DNA of 64,000 nucleotides from the NCBI GenBank assembly GCA_015179025.1, contig WHUX01000003.1:1-64000 (forward strand), written 5' to 3'. The notes under the pieces are model-generated. The model had not been told where the DNA came from. It worked only from the letters and a program-made list of their open reading frames with translations, and did no database searches. The translations under genes were made by a program, and so were the position numbers. This document shows, one piece after another, positions 1-10,373 of this stretch; within the stretch, counting starts at the first letter, position 1; every line of letters begins with the position of its first letter. This DNA is from Terfezia claveryi (Eukaryota; Ascomycota; Pezizomycetes; Pezizales; Pezizaceae).

Positions 1-1375
1 ATTCCGACCACCTAGCCTGTCGGCGGTTTAACAATTTGGTGGTTGTGAAGTACTTCAGGTTCTTATGGTTAGACAGGACCTCGATAACCCCCTTTGCCGA
101 TTCCAGGTGTGGTCTCTATTCCTCGAACGCTCTTATAATAGCCATTAATTCTTTATCATAGATCTCATAAATATACTCTACCGGGGAGTGCTTTTTAGAG
201 AAGTATGCTACCAGGTGCAGAATACCATTAATATCATTCTAGGACAAAATTCCTGCAGAGATATAGTCGGAGGCATCGGTTTCAACAATGCATTTATAAT
301 CAGGGTCGAAATGGGCCAGGATTGGGGCTGAACAGAAGGCTTTTTTGAGATTCTCAAAGGTGGCCTGGGCTGCTGGATTCCACTAGAATACCCTTTTTAT
401 TGATTTGGTTGGGGAAGTTTCGACTTTTATCTTTATCTTAATGAGGGCCGTCAGGGGTGTTACAATCCTTGAATACCCCAATATAAACTGGCAATAGAAG
501 TTAGCGAAGCCTAAGAAGGCCTGGATGTCCTTGAGGTTAGTGAGGGTTTCCTACTCCTGGATTGCAGAAACCTTTGCGGGGTCCATCCTAATGCCATCCG
601 TAGTTATTATTAAGCCCAGATACTTTACCTCTTGCATATGGAATTTACATTTTTCTGGCTTGAGGTATAACCTGGCTTGTTCCAGTTTCTTCAGGACTTG
701 CGGAACATGGATTTTGTGTTCAGCCAGGGAATCCAAGTAAATGAGGATATCGTCAAGGTAGACTATGCAGAACACATCCAGAAAATCCCGCAGGGTGTCA
801 TTTATAAAGTGCTGGAAAGATGCTAGAGCATTGGTCAACCCAAAAGGTATAACGTTATACTCGAAATGGCCATATTGGGTATGAAAGACTGTTTTCCATT
901 CCTTACCCTCTACAATCCATACCAGGTTGTAGGCTACTCTCAAGTCTAGCTTAGTAAACCATTTTGCTTTTGACAACCTAGCTAATGATTCTTGGATCAG
1001 GGGTAGGGGGTACCTGTTCTTTACTGTGATCTTATTCAGGCTACAATAGTCTACACACAACCTAAAGGAGCTATCTGATTTCTTCACAAACAACATGGGT
1101 GCACCAGCTGGAGAAGAGCTATGCTGAATAAAGCTCTTGTTGAGGTTTTCCTCCAGGTACTTTTTCAAGGCCTCTAGTTTTGCTCAAGACATTCCATACA
1201 ATGGTCTATAAGGAGGGGTCTTGCCTTCTAACAAGGGGATGGTGTGATCATATGGCCGGTAGGAGGCAAGCTTTTCTGCGGCTTTCTCAGAGAATAGGTC
1301 TATAAGCTTATCGTATTCGTCCAGGACTAGTAGAGATTTCCATTCCTCTTTAGGCTGTAGTTTGTTAATCTCCAT
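1..1375 (-). pseudogene. Gypsy-1 pol fragment: reverse transcriptase and RNase H
   Basis: The translated minus strand holds the RT palm with the metal-binding [10 protein letters not shown] motif, LRLCVDY-type and PFGLTNA-type motifs, then RNase H sequence running out of the left edge. The upstream piece (1184-1375) is the start of the RT region (KTPPYRPLYGMS). Frames are interrupted by stops near 550, 1169-1183 and elsewhere. Clearly homologous to the better-preserved RT/RNase H of Gypsy-2 at 26034-27110. It would copy RNA to cDNA if intact; here it is dead. Confidence 0.85.
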
Positions 1376-1534
1376 ATTAATTTCATAGATCGAAAGGGTA
1401 TGTACCTTGAGCTTATATCGTCTGGTGAGGTAAGCAAAAGCCTCGGCTCCAATGAAGTTGATATCAAGGGGTTTTGAGGAGGCAGGTGGAGCAGGGGGAT
1501 CAGCAGCATTGATGTGTGTGGGCTGGTATACTAC

Positions 1535-2101
1535 CTAGGTTAGGTAAATAATTGGAGGTGGTAATGTACACAGCCCAGTGACGGTGGCCTTTGGGTCTCC
1601 ACAGTGTTTTTTGTAATAAGAGCTATTAAATCGTAAGGTATAAGAGCCGAAGCTGACTGATACATCGTACATTCTGAGCCAGGGGATCCCAAGGACAATT
1701 GGATACTTTAGTTTGGTTACAAAAATTGAGAGATCTTTAGAGTGGTCACCAATAGTACTAGGTAAACAGGCAAGGTCAGTGATAGCTCCGGATGAGATAG
1801 GACAGCCATCAATAACATCGAGGAGGTAGGGGGTCTTAAGTTTGGAGGTTGGTATAGAATTTTTACTGACGAAAGTCTGATCGATGAACGTAATTCCTAA
1901 TGCACCACAATCTATGAGAGTTGATGTAACCCTTATTTTATTATCAAATTTGACAGTTATAGGTACAACAAAATGCTCATCAAACAAGTGAGATTCATTA
2001 ATAGATATAGATGTAGGAACGGAAAATGCAGACAAAGATAAATGACCCTGGGCAGGTTCCTTGCTAGTGTTAGTAACTAGGCAAGGGACAGGGCTTTTCC
2101 C
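1535..2101 (-). pseudogene. Gypsy-1 retropepsin-like protease region
   Basis: The protein contains STLIDCGALGITFID, the aspartic protease active-site loop in the form D-C-G-A, followed by a typical VLGIPWLRMYDV segment. Positions 2095-2101 (minus strand) read GGGAAAA, a -1 frameshift-type heptamer at the end of gag; the pol frame stays open from there. The same arrangement occurs in Gypsy-2, so this protease would be made as part of Gag-Pol. Confidence 0.75.
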
Positions 2102-3245
2102 GACTCATCCACCTCAACAATCCTGGATTCTGATATGGCATGAGCTGCTAGTGAGTGGTTTGTGCAGATGGGACATGCCGCGATGAAATGGTCCCCTTTT
2201 CCACATGCAATGCATAGTTTATTGGTATGGTGGCAGTCCCTTTCCTCCTGGGTTAGCCAAGGTTTTCCCAAAAACAGGTCCATAGTGGTAGGTCCTCCTG
2301 CTACCAATGATGGATGTACTGGGTTACTGATAGGTGCTGGTGTTGAAGCAGGCTTGGATTGATGCTGAGGTTGTTGGGGTGCACGAGTAGCTGGGTAGAA
2401 GGTAGGGCGGTATCGCAACCTAGCCATCCGTTGTTCTATCCGAGATGCCTGGTCAATTAATTCGTCAAGACTCTTGGTCTCTGGGAGGGTAACCATGGCT
2501 TGTTGAAGCTCGTCATTCAGTCCCTCCTAGAACTGCTCAAGCTTTGACTGGTTGTTCCACAATACTTCTGCTGCCAGTCTGGAGAACTCTGCCACATATG
2601 TCGACAGATCTGAATTACATTGTTTCAGGGCTCGGAGGGCTTGGCTAGCTGTGCCCATAGCATTGGGGTCCCCAAAAGTCTTATCCAGAATAGTGAAGAG
2701 TACTAGGATGCTGTCTAGCTAAATTCCAGTCTCAAAGATATATGGCTGGATTTGATTTACTGCCTTGCCCTCCAGCAGGGCAAAGACATAAGCCAATCGG
2801 TGTTGCACGGATAGGAATCTAGTTGAGTCCCCATTGAGTTTGAGGTTTACCGAGTTCTTTCAGGCTTGAAGGCGAGCCCTATCCCTATTGAATTTGGGGG
2901 GGTTATAATACTTTCAGTTTTGGTGGTTGGTGCGGAGAGTGGGGTTGCTAACATAGCAGCCATAGTGTAGTTGAGGGTCTGGATCGTGGTTCGCTCGTTA
3001 GCTAGAGCGATGGTGATATTGTCAAGATTGTTTTGGAGTACTGTGATTTCTTCATTAGCGGATCTCAGTTTTTGTTCAGCCATAGCCAAGCTATTGCTAA
3101 GTTGGGCCCCAATGGCATTCATAGCCTCGAAGATGTCGATGACCTCTCAATAATAGGCATTCAATTCATTCAGGCTTGAGAGTATAGGGGAGCTTCTCTA
3201 GGTCTAGAACTTGATGGTGAGTGGTAGGAGAGCTGCTCGTGACAT
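2077..3245 (-). pseudogene. Gypsy-1 gag remnant with CCHC knuckle
   Basis: The C-terminal part (2077-2496) ends with the zinc knuckle CIACGKGDHFIAAC (C-x2-C-x4-H-x4-C) used by Gag to bind RNA. The N-terminal part (2847-3122 and up to an ATG at 3243-3245) is a predicted coiled coil rich in leucine, glutamate and asparagine. Several stops and shifts lie between them. The stop codon after GKALSLA is shared with Gypsy-2, so gag end and the frame change to pol are ancestral rather than damage. Confidence 0.75.
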
Positions 3246-3281
3246 GACTGCATACCAGTTGGTCTAAAAGATCCAATGTAG

Positions 3282-3761
3282 TATAACAATGGCTTTGGGG
3301 ACAAGGTGACCAAAGGGTATGCTGGGGCAAGAGCAAGGCTAGGGTAACACAAACGTAGGAACGCTATATGTATGACTAGGGGAAAAGGCTAGGATGGGGG
3401 TAAGGGTGAGGGCAAGAGAGGTATACGGGAGTAGTAGGAGGCAGTAGGGCTGCAGAGCTATTCACAAGACAAGAAGGTACACAAGGGAAATACACAAGCG
3501 CTGGGAGAAGCAAGGTCCTGTATTAGGTATACAAGATGTTGGATCGGGATTCAATGACAGTACGAAGGACAGGCTCTATATATATATAACTTAGTCAGGA
3601 CAATAGGGGAAATAAGCTTCCCAATCTCGAAAGCCAAGCAAGGTAATGATAACAATAACCCATCACTTGCGATTGCAGGTAATGACAAAGACAACAATAG
3701 TAATAACCCATCACCTGTGTCATAGGTGATGGCAAGGACAACTAAGCACATAGTTGTGACA
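3282..3761 (-). repeat. 5' LTR of Gypsy-1
   Basis: Starts just after a conserved leader that also precedes the Gypsy-2 LTR and matches that LTR at its start (TATAACAATGGCTTTGGGG versus TGTAACGTGGGCTCTAGGA) and its end (GTTGTGACA). About 480 bp against 544 bp in Gypsy-2. The terminal TG has mutated to TA, consistent with RIP-like transitions. Confidence 0.75.
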
Positions 3762-6700
3762 ATAATGAGCTATAGGATATAGGTTGCAAAGCGGATAGTA
3801 GAAGAAGAACAATAATAGAGTAAATAGAGGAAAGAGAGTTAAAGATTGCAAATAGAGATTGAAAATAGACTTGGAAAAGAAAAAAAAAGGGAAAGTTGGA
3901 AAGTAGTAGAATCAACCTCTTTTTGAGTAAAGAAAAGATAAGTTAGGAAGGTATAAAGAGGGAAAAGCTAAGCTTAGACTATTGGGCAATTAAGGTAGGA
4001 ATTTAGGACAGGAATGAGGGGTCTGAGAAAAGGTTAGAAAAAGAAGTAGTTGATTGGGTAAAGCTAGAAAAAATAGTTAAGGATCTGTAGAAGGAAGAAA
4101 AAGAAAGTAAGAGAAGAGAAAGTAAGGAAAGGTAGTATAGAGGCTTGTAAGGTAATACTTTATATAAAAAGCTTAAAACATTGAGAGCAGAATGCTCTAA
4201 GAAGCTAAAGATTATGTAATGATCTAAATACTAGTAGGATAAAGAGTTCTCCATCTAGCTATGAGCTACTAGGAAAAGTAGGAGAGAAAGATTGGGAGAG
4301 AATCTTATACAGGAAGTAAGAGCAAGAAGATAGAAAGCTATAATAAAGAAATTGAAAAGAATGATTAGACTGAAGAAAAAGGAATATTGGCAGGGGTTTT
4401 GCAAAGAGAGAGGGGCTAAGGAACTATGAGAAGTAGTAAAATAGGCAAAAAACCTATAGCACTTAAAATAGTATATAAAGAAGCTCTCGAATGTAGTAGA
4501 AAGACCTCTACAAAGTGATAATAAAAAAGTTAAAAGTCTAATAAGAGACCACTTCAGCTGAAAAAAGGATGGGAGAGGACTAGAAGAGGTTGAAGAAGGA
4601 ATGGTACAACCAATTGGGAAGGAGGTTAAGGTCAAAAGGAGTTGGGAGAAAGCTGTAAGAAAAGTACTATAAAAAACTTGTAATAGCTTGGCAGTAGACT
4701 CTAATGGGATAAGTTATTGCTTTATCAAGACTATCCTAAAAATAGAACTAAGAAAATAGATAATTTATGAAGTAGTGAGCAATCTAGAAAAGGGTAAGAT
4801 CCTAAAAGAATAGCAATTTAGTAAAGTTGTGATAATACCTAAACTGAGTAAAGATTACGAAAAGACTAAAGGATGGAGACTAATAAATTTAATTAACTGT
4901 ATTAGGAAACTAAGAGAAAAAGTAGTAGCTGATAGGCTACAAGAGGCTAGGTTACTCTACAGACACTAGTTTGAGTTAGTGAAGAGTAGGTTAGGTATAG
5001 AAGTAGCCTTGAGGAGAATAATAAGAACTTAGAGATACTTAGCTAGGGGGAGGATAGTTGGCTGGGCTTTTTAGGATATTAAGAGAGGATTTCAAAATAT
5101 TAGAGAGAAGGATATAGTAAGAGAGTTGAAGAAATCTATAGAAGGGAGAAAGAGGATTCTAGGAGTAAAAGAGTACTTTCAGGCTAGGGAATTTGAGCTG
5201 ATATAGGATAGAACAGTAAGAGGAAGAGGCAAAATAAATTTAGAGATACTATAGGGGTCCCCACTATTACTAGTAATTTTTCTAATATAGTTGGCACCTA
5301 TTATTGAAAAAATGGAGTGAAGGTTGATAAGCTATCTAAGGATAGCAGCAGATATAAAGCTTCTCTTATACATAGATGACTTGTACTTAAATATCTATAT
5401 TTAGAACCCCATGAAAGTAGATATAGATATGGAAAATTGGTTAGTTATAGTAGATAAGATTGTAAACTAAGTAGCTAAGGAGAACTATCTACTACTAGAA
5501 GATAGCAAATATAGGGAGTTAGTATGGAGAAAGAAGAGGAGAAAGAAGAACAAGAAGGTAAAAATGGTTAAATAGGTAGGATTTCTCATAGATAAGAGCT
5601 TGACTTTCAAGAAGTATTAGAAAAGTTGGATGGCTAAAGCCCATAAATTGTTGGAACAGCTAAATGGTTTAGGTAACTCTAATTAGGGAATAAGTACTAA
5701 TAGCTAGTAAGCAGCTTATACAGAAATGATTCAGGTAGTAGCCTTATAGAGTGCAGAGCTTAGATAGAGAGAGCAGAAGAATTGGAAGGAGAAATTTGAA
5801 AAACTTCAATATCAAGCTTTAAAGAAGTATATAAATGCAACCCACAGGTTAAGGCGGGATCTAGTAAGCTAGATTATAGGAGTTGAGTTACCTAGAATGG
5901 CTCTAAATATAGTTTAAGCTAGACTAATAGGTAAAATGATATATAACTCCAAGGTATTGGGAGACTTATGGCTGGAAGAAGGTAAAAGAAGAAGGAATGT
6001 AGAGGAAGGGAGAGCTTGTGACAACTTTAGTGAGTCTTTCTTTGCTAATGATAGCTTTACCTTAGTTTTGACAGCTATACAAAGCAAAGTTAGAGTGTTG
6101 ATAGAAGAGAGAAATAAGAGGCTGAGTATAAGGGGAAGGGTAGATCTGGACACGAGCCGGCTCACGAGAATTGCAAGGTACGCTACATATGTGTATAGGT
6201 CCTGGAAAATATGAAAGACGCAGAAATATGAAAGATATGGATATAAACAGACATGTAAATAGGACAGAATCAATTTCAACCCTCATTGCATACCTAAAGT
6301 CCGCAGCGAAATCGTACAATACATAGGACTGCAATATTGTAGCCACCGAGCAAATTGTAGGTTCCAACCATAGCGAGATACAGTGGTGATTTTATCAATT
6401 TGTATAGTTTCCTCCTCTTGTATTGGTAGGCATAGTTGGTTATGCCGGAAATTGAGTGATTGTAGTTGTAAATTCTGAAGGGAGGTAATGAACTCCTGGA
6501 CTGCCAGTGGAGGTTATGTTATTAAGATGAAAAAACAACAGAAGAAAGGGTGGAAATCCACTGCATTTTGAAGATTTCCACTCCCCGGGTACCTTCGGTA
6601 TTTCATGGTTGTAACGACCTCCGGGCTCGAGCCCGGGCTCGAGCTTGTGTGACCTTGGTCTCGAGCTGGCTCGAGCCTGTGTAACCTTGGGCTCGAGCTG

Positions 6701-7450
6701 GCTTGGGCTCGTGGCTCGAGCTTTTGGCTCGAGCCGGCTCGGCTTGTGCCCAGGCGTAGGGAAGGGTAGAGAAGACCTAGATCCCTATAGTAGACTTCTA
6801 CCTAATAAGAAAGTCTAAACTAAAGAAATAGCAAAAAGAGATTGAGGCTACCAAAGAGAACTCTGTAGTTATTTATATAGATAGTAGTATAAGCTTATAG
6901 GGCCAAGTTAGGAGAGGGTAGTACTTGGCTGGAGGGCAGGTAAGGGAAGAGGTAGATATTAGGAGGTTGGCTATAGTATGGGATAGAGAAGTAGTAGGGA
7001 TCAATAAAGCTTTAAAAGAGGCTAATGGAGAGTAGAAGTTTTTGATATTGATAGACTTCTAGACTATACTAGCTGCAATCTAAGAGGCAGAAAAAAAGAG
7101 CAAAGCTAGGACTACTAACCTGAGGGGGATAGTAAAGCTAGTCAAGCAGAGGTAGAGAAGAGTAGGTGAAGGGGCAGTGAGGCAAGGTTGGGTTAAGACC
7201 TATATTGGAATTGAGGATAATGAAATTTCAAATTGTAGATTCTCTAGTAAAGAAGGGGGTGGAGGTGGAGTTCCCTAAATACCCCCTAATAACAGAAGGG
7301 GAACTAAGGTAAGAATGGAGAAGAATAAGGGAAAAAGAAAGGAGGGTTATAAGTGTAGGAATAGGAAAGGTAGTGAGATAGAGTAGAAAGATATAGGCAA
7401 ACTATGTCCAATACTAAAGAGCAAAAAGGAACCTTCAATCCTGGTATATG
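3762..7450 (+). mobile_element. RIP-degraded Tad-type non-LTR retrotransposon (LINE)
   Basis: No long frame survives, but the plus strand reads as a LINE once stops are ignored. The RT fingers lie near 4640-4980 (ISYCFIKTI, PKLSKDYEKTKGWRLINLIN), the QGSP motif near 5250 with CAG turned to TAG, and the catalytic box YIDDL near 5370. RNase H follows at about 6870-7150 (VVIYIDSS, then FLILIDF, with an acidic residue pattern typical of the fold). Almost every break is a C>T or G>A transition giving TAG or TAA. The first few hundred bases (3762-4150) are too decayed to assign to an endonuclease. A separate element sits at 6145-6758. Confidence 0.75.
6145..6758. mobile_element. GC-rich non-autonomous TIR insert within the LINE
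   Basis: A ~614-bp block interrupts the LINE between RT and RNase H. It is flanked by a perfect 12-bp direct repeat, GGGAAGGGTAGA, at 6133-6144 and 6759-6770. Its ends are imperfect inverted repeats: left CTGGACACGAGCC, right (reverse complement) CTGGGCACAAGCC, each followed within a few bases by GAGCCGGCTC-like sequence. The right half is a cluster of GGCTCGAG-type words (6620-6750). No coding capacity is visible. Unlike its host LINE it shows no C>T decay, so it probably arrived after the LINE was mutated. A 9-12 bp duplication would fit a MULE-type element, but the class is uncertain. Confidence 0.55.
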
Positions 7451-8082
7451 AAGTTGGATAATACAGTTGATCCTATATGCTAATCCTATAGTTAGTATTA
7501 AGAGACTGATAGATATATTTCTCTAGTATGCCTATGAAGGGAGGAGATTAGCAGGAGATGGAGCTCTTAGGAAGAAATAGATAAGTGGAGGAGATGGCTT
7601 AGAAAAGTAAAGGATGGAGGAAAGGAAACTGCTATTAACTTAGTAAAGACCTTCTTCTTCAACCTAGATCTAGTATAAGTAGCTTGTTGAGAAGGGAGGG
7701 CTAGAAAAGGGTATAGTAGAAGAAGATATATTTTAATAGAGATGGGTTTATACTCTTGCAAGACTATTAGTAAGCAGCCACCATCTAGTGCATACACCTG
7801 AAATACTGCTTTCAGGGCCCCCTGTAATATTAACATATAATATACCTAACCATAAGAGCTATATTCTAACTCTAGCTATATACATAAGTATAGAAACAAA
7901 TACGCTTTAAAATATAGTTGCCCTCATATACTACCTAAATGAACACAAGACTCAATACTCTATTCTTCTAATATATACCTCTCGAAATTTCCAATACCCC
8001 CTCTCCCCACTCTTCTATCTACCACTACAGGCCCAATATTTAGCAATACACTCCTACTAGCTATAGTATCTCAACTATGCAT
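7451..8082. other. AT-rich stretch without recognisable gene
   Basis: Between the LINE RNase H and the pogo remnant. The only open frames are short and in decayed AT-rich sequence. It may include the 3' tail of the LINE and the 3' end of the pogo element; no terminus could be fixed. Confidence 0.4.
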
Positions 8083-9740
8083 CTATATACCCATATTAGA
8101 TAAATATTGAAGCAAAGATCTTAATACTGGATAAACTGCAGACTGATATATAAGGGCACTAACCTCTGCAAAATACCTAATATCGAGAATTCTCATTGAA
8201 TCTACTAAATCCTCTTTATTAATTACTTCATTAGCCAACTCATTAACCCTTACTTCAAACCATACTTCTGCTCTATCCTCTAAGTCATTCTCAACCACTA
8301 TAAAGAGGTCACTTTCTCCTATACCCCCTTCTTTAGGCTTAAGTTGTTATTTTGGTTGAGGGGGGTAGGAAGGCTTTCTTCTAATATATTTAGACCCTTT
8401 AGTAATAGCCTTCACAGTAGCCCATAATTCATCAATCTTTGTATATTCCACTTGCTATGCTGGTATTTCAACTTCCTAATACTACTAAAGAACTACCTTC
8501 TACTGCTTATTAAGGGCCTCCCTAGCAGCCTTCCTTTCTTCCACAATTTTCTTTTTCTCTCCTGCCACCTGCTGCTTCTTAGCCTTAGCTGCTACTGCTT
8601 TTGTATTTTTCCTAAGCTTATCATTAATGTATTAGTAAGTTAGAACTTGAGCATTACTAACATACTTTATGCTTTTCTTCTCCTTCTACATTTTCTCATC
8701 CCAAAGCTTTTTGACAGTATAAGTATGAGGAGCAATATCTCGATACTTAGTAATCTTTTCTATAGTAAGGTCAATGTAGCCATGAATGAAACTCTACTAA
8801 TTAGGCTTAAAATTCTTATGAATTATGTCTTCAACCTCTCTTGAGAGCTGGCAGAGTAGAGCAAGAGTATTTAAGATAGCGCTTATACTGACTAAGACAC
8901 ATAAGGGTGTTAGTGCAAAATAAAAGGTATGATCAATAGGCCAGTTATAAGCTACTCTCCATGCACTATAGATAATTTCCTTGGTAAATACCTGCTCTTG
9001 TATTTGCTAGAGGATATTAAGGAATTCAACTTTTAATATACTGAATAGAGAATTATTATATAGCTATGTGCTTAGGTTGTATTTATAGGTTGTTTGTATG
9101 AGAGAAAAGCAACCTACATTGAGCAGTTGAAGAAGATATGTAGATTTAGAAGGAAGGCAGATTGGGTGGATATTGTAGCTAAGAGCATATTTGACAACTC
9201 GCTATACAATATGAAAGGAATAGCTATCTATAATAAGATATCATAGAGCTCTATCTCTTCTTATATAAAGCTCAAAATACTACTTTATATATTCCAAACT
9301 AAGTTTATCATCTATATATCTACTAGATGAGATAGTAAATGTTACTTTATATTCTACCTCCCCTTCTTGATAATATGATTCTTGGTAAGTCTTTCTCTGC
9401 TATACAATAAATGGTAGAATAACTACTCCCCTTACACTGATTGTTTCCAAAACACTACAAAACTCATGAGACTCATTCGTCATAGTAGTACTTTTATGAT
9501 CTACTTATATAATTGCTATAACCTATTTACTGTTTTTTTCTATAGTTATACCCTTCTCATCACAATTCCAGATATTCTCCTAAGCTATCTTCTGCTACCA
9601 TACTAGGTTAGTGAGCTTACAGAGAAAATCAGCTTGCAACTCTATATTATTCATTACTGTAGCTCTTGCTCTCTCTTGATACCAAATATAGACTTTTTTG
9701 AACTCTAAATTCTATTTAAGAAATCAATCTATCTAGTAGA
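8083..9740 (-). pseudogene. pogo/Fot1-like DDE transposase remnant
   Basis: Read on the minus strand, ignoring stops, the block carries ENIWNCDEKGITI near 9550-9580, matching the IxNxDEKG element around the first catalytic Asp of Tc1/mariner-pogo (DDE_1) transposases, then a DSYSFHIV-like second Asp region near 9230 and a LLQLLNVGCFSLIQ segment near 9110, the analogue of the LLQPLDVGVF motif. A basic, alanine-rich tail (8500-8620) and an acidic C-terminal frame (8083-8298) follow. The N-terminal CENP-B-like DNA-binding region is missing. Breaks are mostly TAG/TAA, RIP-like. Inactive. Confidence 0.65.
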
Positions 9741-9884
9741 TACCAAGAATATATATGAGTTTGGTAGAGGTAGATGTGCTAGTAGCAGAGGTAGTGATGC
9801 TAGTAGTAGAGGTGTTTGAAGGAGTACTAGTGGTAGTGGAGAGGAGTATTGCACCTTATTATTGTACATCAGCAAGAAAAAAGT

Positions 9885-10140
9885 GGCGTCTGGATGCATG
9901 GCCCAGCATCCGGACGCGAGAGCTCGAGCGAGTGTGTCCTGTGCGTCCTGTGCATCTGGACACCTGGCTGCATTGCAACACAATCAGGATGCCAGCAGCA
10001 CACCCGCTGCCTCGTGATACAATCTGAACACCAGCAGCACACCCGCTACCTCGCAACACAATCCGGACGCCAGCAGCACTCCCGCTACCTTGTAACACAA
10101 TCTGGATGTCAGCAGCGCACCCGCTGCCTCATATGACAAA
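9885..10140. repeat. GCGTCC-motif DNA followed by a 39-bp tandem repeat (4 units)
   Basis: Four 39-bp units start at 9982, 10021, 10060 and 10099, each containing CCAGCAGCACACCCGCT or a close variant. Unit length is a multiple of three, and frames stay open through it on both strands. Immediately upstream (9885-9970) is DNA dense in GCATCC, GGACGC and GTCCTGTGCGTCCTGTGC words, also found at 18590-18850. No protein is recognised. Confidence 0.7.
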
Positions 10141-10373
10141 CCTGATGCCATTTGTGATTTCAGTGCTATCTAGCATAAATTACTTGCATGCAATTTAATG
10201 AGTGTACTGACTCTATAACTTCCTAGATGTTCGTATGTGTACATCCTCAAACACTTGGACTGCGGAATACTCCATATATATTCTATTCAAATTCTTTTAT
10301 TGATCTGCTAGCTATATGTTCATTTATTGTTCTGCTAGCTATATGTAATCTAGTGACCATCATGAATATCATT

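Larger units (their letters stand above)
1..3761 (-). mobile_element. Ty3/gypsy chromovirus-type retrotransposon (Gypsy-1), truncated by window edge
   Basis: Minus-strand LTR retrotransposon, seen from its 5' LTR (3282-3761) through gag, protease and reverse transcriptase to RNase H; the remainder lies left of the window. It is a diverged relative of Gypsy-2 at 23566-29758: base 1 here corresponds to about 26027 there, and the order of parts is the same. Many CAG>TAG and TGG>TAG changes break the frames, as expected of RIP-like mutation. It is inactive as it stands. The flank beyond 3761 shows no clear target duplication because the other end is outside the window. Confidence 0.9.

Noticed and set aside
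4255..4635. 126-codon minus-strand frame rich in Phe and Leu
   Set aside because: Antisense shadow of the LINE reverse transcriptase in purine-rich DNA.
5914..6367. Hydrophobic frames on the minus strand
   Set aside because: Opposite strand of the LINE and of the start of the TIR insert; no family match.
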